A stretch of DNA of 64,000 nucleotides, from assembly GCA_947685225.1 (NCBI GenBank), contig CANTUV010000076.1:3100001-3164000 (forward strand), read 5' to 3'. The translations under genes and the position numbers were made by a program. The stretch is from Garcia nutans. Lineage: Eukaryota; Streptophyta; Magnoliopsida; Malpighiales; Euphorbiaceae. The notes beneath the pieces are model-generated. The model saw only the letters and a program-made list of their open reading frames with translations. It ran no database searches and had not been told where the DNA came from. Every line of letters begins with the position of its first letter. Position 1 is the first letter of the stretch. Below, one piece after another: positions 49,468 through 61,341 of this stretch.

Positions 49468-50633
49468 AGAAGTTGAGTCTGTTGGTCTTTATATTATTTT
49501 ATTCTTTATTATTATGATATTGTCTTTTGCATTATTTAGATTATATTGTGTGCGTGAGTTAGGATGCTCGTGTAACCCATGTTGTGTTATGTAAAGGATA
49601 CCATACTTTCACTCAAGGTATAGAGATCAAGCATGGCATAACCACTCATAGCCTTGTACCTTTTGGTATATACTTGCTATGGGAGCCTAAAACTTTTCAA
49701 CCCAAAGACTTAAACTCATGTAGTTGACCTAGTCATTTTTCTTAGATTTCTACCCCAAATGTTTATTGTTTGACTATAGTTAATTTATTTTGGTTTAAAT
49801 CATGGATTTTTTTATTTATTCTTTTTCTAATATGACCTACCTATGTTGTAAGCTCAAAATAGTTCCATTCTTCTAAGCCCAAAATATCAAAATTATTTTT
49901 AAAAATTTTCAAGATGGTATTTGGACAAAAAACCTTTTAAAGATGAGTCAAAAATTCTTCTACCTCATGGCCCAAATACAAAGCCCAAAATCCATTTTTT
50001 CTAAAATCTTTTTGCAATAAGCTTAGAAACAAAATTATTTTTTCACTTCATTACAATATTTTGAATGCGCTTACAAAATATATGGGTCAATTATGGAATA
50101 CCAAAAATTAATTGTGGGCCTAATTTATACCAAGAATTATTAATCATGAGCTTATTTGTGACATGAATTATTAGTTATTTTTTCAAATAGAAAATCTATT
50201 TATGATAAACCTCTTAATTTAGTTTTAATCCAATATAGCATAAAAGTTATTTTAATTGATTGGATGGATTAAATCCTAATTAATGGAAATTATCATGGAC
50301 TGACTTCTATGTTTGAGAATATAACTATTGGTTAAAATCATCTGAGGGAATTTTTTGAAAATAAAATATCCCGTGTTAATATTTTATTGACCATGTACCT
50401 AGAAAAAGAAATTCTTCATTCGTGTGTGAAATTTATAAGGTTGGAAAAAATGTCCTAATTATTTTTGTTTGCTTGTTATTTGTGCATACATGCATACACG
50501 TACTACATTGCATATCATTGACCCTTTCTGGCTCACAAATTTGGAGTACAGCAATTCAAGAGCATACGATAATCCAACTTATGCCAGTGACGTAGAATCC
50601 AACATCAACTCAATTAGCTTCTCACCAAGAATA

Positions 50634-52048
50634 ATGGATCCTGAATAGATTCAAAGAATGGTGGATGATGCCCTCAATGTCAAGATGGAAGAACTGAAGG
50701 AGGCCCTGATTGAGACTATAAGGAGCCAATTATCTACAATTTTGGAAAACACTGTTGAGGCATCTCCTAGCACAAAGAAATCGAAATACAAGGGAAAGAC
50801 TAAGGTTGGTGAGGTAGCATTTGATAATGACAAAGTAGTTGTTGATGATTACGATGATGACTAGGATCAATACTTCCGAGATCCTCAAGATAAGAAGAAA
50901 GAGTCGAAGGCTGTGCAAAGAGCAACTGTGAAAATGACTAAAACATCTGATGTGGAGAAGATGATTACTGATTTAGAGAAGAAATTTGAAAAAAAGCTGA
51001 AAGCTGATGAGATGTCAGAAATAGACAAGTTGTTCGACCAAGATGAGGAGGTCCCTTATAAGTTCAAGATGCCTTTCTCCGCTAGGAACAATGGTACATA
51101 AAATTCTCACTTGCATGTTAAGCAGTACATCACTTTCATGCAGTCTGCCAGAGCTAATAAAGCTCAAACTTTAAGATATTTCATGCTCTCATTGGATCCT
51201 ATTGTGCAGAATTGGTTCAATACCCTGAAAGAAAGTACCTAAAGAGATTGAGATACTCTGTATAAGGCCTTCATTCAGTAGTATGGGTACAATATTAATC
51301 TGAAAGTTACCTTGATAGAGGTGGAGACTATCAGGCAAAAATAAAATAAAAGTTTTATTGATTACATAAAGAGATGGAGAAATAAGGTTGTACTTCTCAA
51401 AAGGAGGCGTGATGAGTCGGACCAAATTAGAATGATAGTCAGAGGCATCCTGCCCAATTTCCATGAAAGGTTGTCTCACACCCTTATAAGAAATTTCAAA
51501 GATCTTCTTCAAGCGGGATTGCAAATAGAAGAGTAGGAAAGAGAGAAGAACTATTTTTCTGCAAAACGAAATTATCAGTCTGGCAATCAAAGTACACATA
51601 AGAAAGTCGATGTTAATGTAACTTGTCAAGGAAGTAGAAGACAATTTTCAGAATAAAAAAAAAATCTCTATCTTGGGTTTTCAACAAGATACAGAAAAAG
51701 GAGTTGTCACAACTATTGACTCCTCGACTCTTACCAAATCCTTTACCTCTAAACTTTGATACCAAAGCTTCTTGTCAATTTCATCAGATTCAAGGACATG
51801 AGATAAATAGATGCATCCGATTGAAGCATGAGATTCAAGATCTGATCGACAGTGGTAAGTTCCCTGAACCTGATAAGCCTAGCACAAAGGATAATCATTT
51901 GCCTAGGTTTAACAGAATGCCACCACCAGCAACCTTCATGGTAGGAAGAGGATTGGAGGAAGATTTTATCTTATCCTCTTTTCAAGATGAGAGTATTGAA
52001 GATGTGAAGAGAGAAGAAGCTCAACCCAATGAACTTCACTTAGCTTGA
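50634..52048 (+). pseudogene. Gag polyprotein of the nested retrotransposon, interrupted by stops
   Basis: Translation starts at ATG 50634 but meets TAG after four codons. Further recognisable parts are VDDALNVKMEELKEALIETI (an N-terminal coiled coil), an acidic DDYDDD tract, the capsid-like segment with LSLDPIVQNWFNTLKES, NINLKVTLIEVETIRQ, DYIKRWRNKVVLLKRR and QIRMIVRGILPNFHERLSH, and near the C-terminus a zinc-knuckle-like CQFHQIQGHEINRC (C-x2-H-x4-H-x4-C) followed by LKHEIQDLIDSGK. Many of the stops stand where Gln or Trp codons would be expected. It cannot encode a full protein. Confidence 0.85.
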
Positions 52049-52049
52049 A

Positions 52050-54230
52050 TGTTACTCTTCTATTTTTTTCTTTAATATTTAATTGGAACAATTATATTTT
52101 TGCAAATCATGTTTGTTCGAATAAATTATTTTCATTAAAATTTTCATGGTATTTGTTCATTTTGGTGTTCAACCAATGATGAATATAGCTTGATGTTTAT
52201 AAATTAGCATATCTATGCATCATAATTTAAATAACTTTACCAGGTGAGGGAATTATTTTATAGTATTGAATTGTGTATGCTTACTTAGAGAGGACTCCTA
52301 TATAATTACAAGTGTCTAGGTCTAAGTCAGTCTTAAAACATGCTTTGACGGACTTTCGAGGCGAAATTAAACTCTGCTTATTTAAGGGAGAGATGATCTA
52401 GGCATTGTTTGGTAAACCAACAACTAGTATCCACCCTATTAAATATTAATCCCTAGTTGTCCTGTTGAGCCTTCATAAAATTGTAGCTTACTCTTCATTG
52501 GCTTATAAGCCCAATGACCTATCCTGAGTTGTTGTTACACTTTTGATAAGTCTTATGATTACTAAGGAATAAAAGGAAAAGAATATTAAAGAAAGGGATG
52601 CATAGTCAAGACCATAAGGACAGTTGAAGTTCTCAAGATCATATGGGTAGTTGAAGTTCACCTGATACTAGACCTAATATTTCTAATTTATTAAGATGAT
52701 ATTAGGACAACAAATGATTTATCCTTGTTGAAGCAAACTCACTCTACTCCACTCACCCATAATCATAAGCATAGAATAGTGTAGAGAAATAATTTTCTTA
52801 GAGTTAGACTCAAAAGAAAAAAAAAGAAAGAAAAAAATAAACAAAAAAAAACAAAAAAAGAAAAAAAAAAGAAAAAGAAAAAAACTGGTCTTGAGTTTGT
52901 GCAAAAGCAAAAGCAAAAGATGAATATCGTTCAAATCAGTTCTATATTTCTTCCAAGGAGATAGAAGAAAATTGGAGTCTAGCAAGATTGCTCCCAGTTG
53001 CCTATAACTCCAACAGAAGATTTTGGTGTGAAGGTTTGTCAGTAGTGTCACATCAGCTCCAATCTCAAAATGGCATTTGCTTAAACCATGTCCCTTATAG
53101 GCCTCGTTTCAAGTCCATTAAAGACTTATTGATCTCTCTTGATAGGTAGAGTCTATTGGTGGAGATAGTTTGGATAAACATGCATATGAGATAGACAATA
53201 TTTAAATTCGATGAAACCTTTGGCCAAGTAATATGTATGTACCTATCTGAAGTGCAACAAATCTTACTTAAATGGAAATGATTCCCGAGTTTAGTATGGT
53301 AACTAGGGTTGTCATGTTATAGATATATTTATTTGAAAAATCGAGTCCTGAGGTAAATTGACACTGTTTTGGAAAATCCAACATTTGATTTCAAAATTAA
53401 AAATTCAAGATTTAAATTTTTTTTGTTTTCTTGTCACATAAACCTTCAAGTTAAGGGAAGTATGTTGCATTGTCGAACCTCAAAGGACATATTAGACAAA
53501 ATAGAGGATTATTTGCAAGAAGTTACCAACTGACATGCTAAATCATAATTTGCAATGGATGTATCTCTACTGTGCTTGGGACCCTCACCACTCATGATTT
53601 CATCTTAAAAAATAAAAGCCATAGATGTGAAGGATTCTGCCATTCCAATGCAAAAACTATACAAGCATCAGGATGGAACCAATGAGAACACTTCAGCTGA
53701 TCACCTTAGTCTGTGAGTCGGTGGAACCACTGTAAGTATCATTGATGCATATCATGTATACATGAGCATATCTTGCATTATCTATTCTTTGTCAAGGTAA
53801 ACAATAATACTCTATGGAGCAAATATGAAGCATATATTGAATTAGGAGGCATAAAAGGCTATTGCAAAAGAACGAAGAGATGCATGCTTATGTAAGGAAC
53901 CAGACAAAACACAAACATAAATCAAAACCAGCATGGAAAAAATTATTGGTTTGAGCCTACACAAAGGGCAAAGTTTCATATTTTCAATTTTTGAGTTTAT
54001 GCGTGTAAAAAATATTTTCAAATTCACTTTCAAATATTTTGCCACATAGGGGGACAAAGAGAGGATATGAGGACTAGCTAAACTAGCTAAAAAATAGTTG
54101 AATTTTTGGCAAAAGGAAGAACAAAAAGAATGGAAAAAGAAGAAAATTAGAACTCTAAAAAAGAATGAAGATGCAAAAGACAAAATGATCAGTCCAGCTA
54201 GAAGAGCCAGAGCCAATATAGGACAAATAT
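52050..54230 (+). other. Non-coding interior of the nested retrotransposon
   Basis: About 2.2 kb after gag with no pol-like protein in any frame. An A-rich stretch lies at 52806-52885. It fits the untranslated part of a non-autonomous LTR element. Confidence 0.55.
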
Positions 54231-54640
54231 CTAAGGATGAAGATCCATTTTAAAGGGTGAATAACTGATGTCCAAAGGATGAAGATCCATTTTGAAGGGT
54301 GAAGACCAGATGTCCAAAGAATGAAAATCCATTTTGAAGGGTGAAGACTCGATCTCCAAGGATGAAGATCCATTTTGAAGGGTGAAGACATGATCTTTAA
54401 GGATGAAGATCCATTTTGAAGGGTGAAGACCAGATCTCCAAGGATGAAGATCCATTTTTAAGGGTGAAGACCTGATGCCAAGGATGAAGATCCATTTTGA
54501 AGGGTGAAGACCAGAAGTTCAAAGGATGAAGATCCATTTTAAAGGGTGAAGACCCGATGCCAAGGATGAAAATTCATTTTAAAGGGTGAAGACCCAATGC
54601 TAAGGATGAAGATCCATTTTGAAGGGTGAAAACCAGCAAT
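54230..54640 (+). repeat. ~40 bp tandem array in the 3' part of the nested element
   Basis: Ten units of about 40 bp, each with GGATGAAGATCCATTTTGAA and GGGTGAAGACC(A/C)GATG, begin near 54235, 54278, 54321, 54361, 54401, 54442, 54482, 54525, 54566 and 54605. The array lies a few hundred bases before the right LTR, where 3' untranslated regions of plant gypsy elements often carry tandem repeats. The minus-strand open frames across it are repeat artefacts. Confidence 0.9.
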
Positions 54641-54993
54641 CCATTGAAGAATGGAATAACCGGCCAGAAGAAAGCTAAAATTTCTAGATGACATATGGTT
54701 AGTTCAACTAGAAGAGCTGGAGTTGATCCATTAAAGAATGGGGCTAGTGGCTAGAAGAAAGTCATGATAGAAGATCAATCAACTAGAAGAGCTAAAATTA
54801 ATTGGATAGAAGAAAGCCAGAACTCTCAAACTGATAGAAGGTCAATCAAATTCAATCTCGGGTCCAAGTACTCAATCTCGGATTCAAGTACCCAAACCAA
54901 ATCAATCTCAGATCGAGAACCCATCCTCATCCAAAACCAGATCAAAATCATGTTATCTTTCACTCTCTTCTACTGAAGTCTCAGATCATTCAA

Positions 54994-55006
54994 GCAGGGG
55001 GCAAAT
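54994..55006 (+). promoter_or_regulatory. Polypurine tract of the nested element
   Basis: GCAGGGGGCAAAT directly precedes the right LTR start TGTATACCC. Position and composition suit the primer for plus-strand DNA synthesis. Confidence 0.75.
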
Positions 55007-57222
55007 TGTATACCCTTGATTTTGGTCATGACTAGTCTGTTGCTAATTAATGAGGCCTGAGTCATAAATCTTTTGATTAAATGGTATAATTTAATAGGAT
55101 GGTTGAACCTTTAAAACCCTAAAGAGGTTTATTTTGAAGGTTCAGTAGGGTTTAATTCGATGTTAGGGCATTCAAGAGTGTATCCAAGTTAAACTGGGCC
55201 TCCCAATTTAATATGGGACTATCCATATCGAATTAGGATGCTCTAATTCGATATGGGACAATCCCATATCGAATTGGGACCTTCCCAATTTGATATGGGA
55301 CCTTAGTTTAGCTCTCATATCCAATTGGGAAGCCACATTTCGATATGAGAGAGTCCCATATCGAATTGGGATTCGATATGGGACCTTAGTTTAGCTCCCA
55401 TATCAAATTGGGAAGCCCTATTTCGATATGGGAGAGTCCTATATCAAATTGGGACCTTCTCAATTCGATATGGGCCCTTAGTTTGGCTCACATATCAAAT
55501 TGGGAAGCCCCAATTTGATATGGGGAGGTCCCATATCAAATTGGGCCTTCCCTAATTCGATATGGAGCTTATTAATTTTGATTCCATGTCGGATTAGGAG
55601 ATGGGGGAGTCCGACATGGTCTCGATTTTCCATGAATTCAAGTTATTTTAATTTAATATGCTTCAGGAAAACTGTTTAAAAATAGGAAGTTAATACTCAG
55701 TTTTTAACCTAATATATTCTTCTATAATTACATGATTAAAGAAGAGGAACGGGGGATTAGAAACCTTCAGCAAGGATTAGCAATATAAAACAAAAAAAAA
55801 ACCCCAGCAAGCAAAAAGGAGAGGAATTATCAAAAAGAAGAACGGAACATAAATATCAAACACAGAAGAAAATACCATCAAGGCAGTGACTTATTGTCTT
55901 TATTTCATTCAACCAACAAGTATAAGATTGGTGCAAGCAAAAAGTTTAGATCAAAATTATTGGTGGAGCTAACAAACGAAGGTACGTCTTCTAAATTAAA
56001 TTCATTTAAACTCAGCATAAGAAGCTTTAATGATGTTGTTTGTGCTTCATACAAAGTAATCCCAGTAACCTGTTAGTTCCATTAACCTAACCGTGTTCAA
56101 TTGATGTTTGTCAATGCATGATCATTTAATTTAAACATATCCAGTAGCTATATTCTATATAAATATTTATCAAAAAAATTCAATTGTCAAAATAGCTTGA
56201 CAAGTTTTTTACAGTAGCCATGACTTTTTCCAAACCCTAAATATTTTTTCAAAATTCACCTAAACCCTAATTTAGCTAAACCCTAAAACTATAAAACCTA
56301 GTATCCAGAACCTTAATATCCAAACCCTAAACCCTAATTTATCTTTTTTAATTTTCCCAATAGCTAAATCCTTTCAAAAAAAAATATATCAAATGTTAAT
56401 TTTCTAAATCAAAACCCTATTTTCTAAATCTAAACTCTAAAATCTTAGTTTTTAAATATAAACCCTTAAAACTCTAATTTTATTCAAGAAACCCTAATTA
56501 AAGTGTAAACCCTACATTTATATATCTATTGCTTTACTTAAGTTTGGATGCATGCTTATTATATGTGTTGATGGATGATTTATTTTTATTTAATTTTATA
56601 ATAAATGCTTGAATGTTTGTTCATTGATTTATTTTTTAGTTTCAAGTAATTGTAAGAGATATGTTTCAATGTTATGGGTACCTCATTTGTTAGGTCTTGT
56701 GTAATTTAATTTATTTAAGTTTTGAATTAAAGTAAAGGATATATTTTCATCAATTGGTGGGTATCCTATTTTATTTGTTTTCTTTTGGACATAACATGAT
56801 TGTAAAGATATGTTTCTATTCATGGATGGGTGCCTATTCATTTATTTTGTTTGAACTTGTTGTGATTTTAATAAAGTGATTATTTATTTTTATGATTGCA
56901 TGTAGTATGGATAATATCATTATATTTAAGAGTTTAATAATGTTTAGACCTAAAAAGAAGGCCGGTTTCAATGAACCGGGCGCTATGGGGGTGCTGGATC
57001 ATTCTCACATTCCCCACGCATACCCAACTTTCCAAATCCAATAGGGGGTTGAGAATTTCTTATGAATCGAGTCATTCACCCCTTTCTTTTTTTCTGTCCG
57101 TCCAGGTGGTGACTCAATTTTCTCCGAATTTAAGCCCGTGTTCTCTAAGTCCCCAAGCCTAATAGTGTCAAAGTCGCAAAAGCCATTCCACATGGAAGTG
57201 ACGGCAAAAATTTCTTCTCACA
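55007..57222 (+). repeat. Right LTR of the nested plus-strand retrotransposon
   Basis: It begins TGTATACCC and ends TTCTTCTCACA, parallel to 47395-49444 in the same orientation. It is 2216 bp. Bases just outside the two LTRs (TTATA at 47390-47394, CTATT at 57223-57227) match only partly, so the target duplication is decayed or the edges are off by one. Confidence 0.92.
55195..55580. repeat. Alternating inverted 16-mers in the right LTR, expanded
   Basis: CCCATATCGAATTGGG (55263-55278) is followed after four bases by CCCAATTTGATATGGG (55283-55298), and the alternation continues to about 55575. The block is about 95 bp longer than in the left LTR. Confidence 0.88.
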
Positions 57223-57760
57223 CTATTCTAGAAATATTGACCACCGATCCAATTTCACTACTTACTTGGTATATACCCTGATTATTACTTGTTATCTCAT
57301 ACCCATACGTCCAAGGCACTGCTTTTGAATCCTTGTATTCGAAAGGAGCTGGTGTTTTGATTATAAGCTTTGGAACCTGCAAGCTTTGTCAAATTTTTCC
57401 TCTTTAGTTACTTTCGGTGAACATGATATTATAATGGGTGTTGGGATGGAAAGATCGATGAACCCTATATTCCCATTTTCCTTTTCCTTTCTTTCTTTCC
57501 TGAAGATCACAATTTTAGCATCCATCAACTTTTGAACTTTCATCTTGAATAGCAGGCATTCATTGATTGTGTGATATGATGATTTACCGTGGTAGTCACA
57601 AAAAGAACCGTGTTAAGGGGGAGAATTATCTCCTAATTAGCTTTTAAGAATTATTCCAGTCTTGACCAAAATTTGAAAAAGTTGCTCCACAGGCATTTGA
57701 ACTTCCTCTACCCCTTCCTTAAACTGATGAACCTCTTTTCAATTACAACTTTGATTTTGC
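57223..57760 (-). pseudogene. Gag C-terminal region of the minus-strand gypsy element, up to the insertion site
   Basis: The minus frame includes MKVQKLMDAKIVIFRK, SIPTPIIISCSPKVT, then a shifted frame with APFEYKDSKAVPWTYGYEIT and VVNISRI, ending exactly at the LTR edge. The continuation ISDMKRSGRYY lies on the other side of the nested element at 47394. Confidence 0.75.
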
Positions 57761-59261
57761 CCCAATCATGATTTGGTAGAGGGTTATTGTTCACATTAGG
57801 AGTTTTTGATTATTGATTGAATTTCAACCATCCTGCATTTAAAAACACTTTGGACTTTTCTTTTAATTGCAGTACATTTTTCAATGAAATGGCTGGGTTC
57901 CTTCGCATGATATTCACATTTTACATTAGGATCATACCACTTGGGATATGGCGGCTTGATCGGTTCTAATGGTATCAAGCACACTTGTTGTCCTTCGATT
58001 TGTTGAGGTAATAATTCTACATAAGTTATATGGATAGGGTCAAATGTCTCTATCCTTCTTTCCCAAAGGCGGTTATTTTGCTGCCCTCTTTGATTGAACT
58101 AATTTTTTTTTCTATTGTTTGCTCCTTAAGCAAGCATGAATTGGGGAGCATGATAAGGGAACTGATACATTACAGGCCCTACATTTGCTACATAATGTGA
58201 TGGAGGATTATGATAACAATTTCTTTAAGTGATGGATGTCCTCTTACCATATGGGCTTCTTCCTCTTTCATTTTACCTGAATATTATCTTTTTGAGTTAT
58301 TCCCTTCCGTGCTTCTCTCTTCAATCTTTCTCTTTTTCATGCCTTGCTCGATCCTTTCCCCAGTTAGGACCAAATCTGAGAAGTTGGTGGTTGTGTTAGC
58401 TAACAACATGTTATAAAATAGTTGTCCCAACGTGTCCAAAAAATTGGATATCATCTTCTTATTTGTGAGAGGGGGACTGACTTATACTGCTTTGTCTGTC
58501 CACCTTTGCCCATATTCTTTAAAAGTTTCATCTTTTTTCTTTTCCATAGCTCTTAGATCATCACTGCTAGGTGATATATCTATATTATGTGTATATTGCT
58601 TAATGAAAGCATCTACCAAATTTTTCTATCTTCAAACATATGTTCGATCTAAATTTATGTACCATTTTATTGTCGATCCTATAAGATTTTCTTGAAAGAC
58701 ATGGCTCAGTAATTTCTCATTACTAATGTATGCTGCCATCCTACTATAAAATATTGATATATGACTTTGGGGACAAGATAGACCATCATATTTTTTGAGT
58801 TTTGGAGTTTTAAATTTCAATGGTATGGTCAAGTCCGGTACCAAGTACATTTGGGATGAATCATTGGTTCCATATATATTAACTCCTTTAATTGCCTTTA
58901 AATGTTCCTCGAACCATTCAATCTTTTCCGAAACAGGTTCAGAATTGAACCTCTTGAAACTACTCTGCACCTTTGGATCATCCAAGTCTAGTATTACTAT
59001 AGGTTCCTTAGGAATAGTAGGAGGTCTAGGATTGGTTTGAGTTCCACCTGTTTGTGCTCCTTGCGGTGCTCCTTGACGAGGTTGGGAAGCGTAGATATTT
59101 TTAACTGGATGGACATTATTACTTGGTCCCCTTTCCTATAGTCTATATGGTAGAATAAAACCTAGTGGATACGCAGGATCCCCTATGGCACCCATAAAGG
59201 GATGAACTATTGTGGTCCCTAATCTTGAGGGATTAGACATGGTTTCTACGGTGTTCTTGCC
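57757..59261 (-). repeat. Gag internal tandem duplication, left copy
   Basis: On the minus strand this copy encodes a capsid part (58985-58632, from MDDPKVQSSFKRFNSEPVSE) and a zinc-knuckle-like CEYHAKEPSHFIEKC near 57850-57900. It is parallel to 59257-60788 at a distance of about 1.50-1.53 kb, with shared plus-strand landmarks GGTAGAGGGTTATT, CACATTAGGAGTTTTTGATT and GGAATAGTAGGAGGTCTAGG. Each copy boundary carries TTGCC. Confidence 0.88.
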
Positions 59262-60788
59262 CCCATCATGATTTTGGTAGAGGGTTATTATTCACATTAG
59301 GAGTTTTTGATTATTGATTGAATTTTAACCATTCTGCATTTAAAAAGACTTTAGACTTTTCTTTTAAATGCAGTATAGTTTTCAATGGAATGCCTTGATA
59401 CCCCCGCATGATATTCACATTTTGCATTAGGATCGTACCACTTAGGATACGGTAGCTTCATTGGTTCTGATGGTGTTAGGCACACGTGTTGTCCTTGGAT
59501 TAGTTAAGATAATAATTTTGCATAAGTTATAGCTATTCTTCTTCCCAAGGGAGGTTATTTTGTTACCTTCTTTGATTGAACTAATTTGGTTTATTTTTTA
59601 CTCCTTAAGCAACCATAGGAGCTCCCGGTGGAGTGGATTAAAGAGTATTTTGAGAATTCATAAATTGGGGAGCATGATAAGGGAACTAATATATTCCAAG
59701 CCCTACATTTGCTACATAATGTGATGGAGGATTATGATAATAATTTTCTTTAGGTTGTGGATGTCCTCTTACCATGTGGGCTTCTCCCTCTTTCTTTTTT
59801 CCTGAATATTATTTTTTTGAGTTATTTTCTTCCGTGCTTTGCTCTTCAATCTTTCCTATTTTCATGTCTTACTCGATCCTTTCCCCAACTAGGACCAAAT
59901 CTGAGAAGTCGGTGGTTATGTTAGTTAGCAACATGTTATAAAATGGTTTTTCCAATGTGTCTAAAAAATTGGATATCATTTCCTTATTCTTGAGAGGGGG
60001 ACTGGCTTGTGTTGCTTTGTCTCTCCACCTTTGTGTATATTCTTTAAAAGTTTCATCTTTTTTTCTTTTTCATAGCTCTTAGATCATCCCTGCTAGGTGT
60101 GATATCCATGTTATATTTATATTGCTTTATGAAAGCATCTACCAAATATTTCCATTTTCGAATACGTGTTCGATCTAAATTCATGCACCATCTTATTGCT
60201 GGTCTTGTAAGACTTTCTTGAAAGACATAAATCAGTAATTTCTCATTACTAATGTATGCTGTCATCCTACAATAAAACATTGATAGATGACATTGGGGAC
60301 AAGATAGACCATTATATTTTTTTGAGTTTTGGAGTTTTGAATTTCAATGGTATGGTCAAGTCGGGTACCAAGCACATTTGGGATGCATCAGTGGTTCCAT
60401 ATATATTAACTCCTTCAATCGCCTTTAAATGTTCCTTCAACCATTTTATCTTTTCTGAAACAGGTTCAGAATTGGACCTCTTGAAACTATTATGCACCTT
60501 CGGATCATCCAAGTCCGGTATTACTATAGGTTCCTCAGGAATAGTAGGAGGTCTAGGATTGGTTTGAGTTCCACCTGCTTGTGCTTCTTGTGGTGCTTCT
60601 TGATGAGGTTGGGAAGCGTTGATATTTTCAACTGGATAGACATTATTACTTGGTCCCCTTTCCTATAGCCTGTATGGTGGAATAAAAAATGGTGGATACG
60701 TAGAATTCCCTATGGCACCCGTAAAGGGATGAACTATTGGGGTCCCTAATCCTGACGAATTAGGCATAGTTTCTATGGTGTTATTGCC
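59257..60788 (-). repeat. Gag internal tandem duplication, right copy
   Basis: On the minus strand it repeats the capsid-like MDDPKVHNSFKRSNSEPVSE frame (60512-60312) and RMTAYISNEKLLIYVFQESL (60280-60053), then a diverged knuckle region near 59400. Both copies have stops and shifts. Confidence 0.88.
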
Positions 60789-60960
60789 TTTGAGTAATTC
60801 TATGAATTGTGCCAAATGATTTCTCATTTCTAAAACTTCCTCTAACTTATCCTTTATTTGGTCGATATCTTGTCTCATTTCTTCTTGGTCTTGGTCTTTC
60901 ATAAGTCTAGTCTTTGACCGAGTCCCGTAATGGTGAGTTAAGTTAGATCTATTTTTCAAA
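60663..60960 (-). pseudogene. Gag N-terminus of the minus-strand gypsy element
   Basis: The frame starts MKNRSNLTHHYGTRSKTRLM and continues with a charged, helical DQEEMRQDIDQIKDKLEEVL and a proline-rich end (PPFFIPPYRL). It is followed on the minus strand by the capsid segment. This is the usual N-terminal layout of Tat/Ogre gag proteins. Confidence 0.75.
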
Positions 60961-61341
60961 ATTCGGGCTATGTTAATATTTCTGATGGTATATTTATTTT
61001 ATATTAGAAAACATTCATTGTTTTTCATTGTATGAAATCATGATACAATAATCAAGGAAATTCATGTTTCCTTTTTTTATTTTTAAAAATGAAAGAGAAA
61101 AAAAAGGGAAAATGATAAATAAGTAAATAACATAAATAATTAATTATCTTTCAAAAATGCTTATCAAATTACAAAAGGAATCAAATCTTGCTAACTCTTG
61201 TCACCCTTATTTGAACTGTCCGTAATAGGAAACCTTTCGATATATCTTTTTCAGTATATCATAGAGTTCATGTCCATGTGCCCCAATTGGTATGTAAATC
61301 ATCCTCATACGATTTACCTCTTGAGCCATGTTGCTTTCTTG

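Larger units (their letters stand above)
49395..57230 (+). mobile_element. Gag-only (TR-GAG-like) LTR retrotransposon, nested in the minus-strand gypsy element
   Basis: Together with the left LTR starting at 47395, the whole element spans 47395-57222. It has a primer-binding-site-like sequence right after the left LTR, an internal region with gag only, a non-coding part with a tandem array, a polypurine tract and the right LTR. No protease, reverse transcriptase, RNase H or integrase is visible between the LTRs, so it depended on another element's enzymes. It interrupts the minus-strand element exactly between two parts of one coding frame. Confidence 0.85.

Noticed and set aside
54155..54455. 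Minus-strand repeat protein (KWIFIL/SPFKMDLHP repeats)
   Set aside because: It arises from translation of a 40-bp tandem DNA array in more than one frame; no promoter or homologue is known.
47390..57227. Exact 5-bp target-site duplication for the nested LTR element
   Set aside because: Flanks TTATA and CTATT agree only in part, so I do not claim a duplication; support for the insertion comes from the split coding frame.
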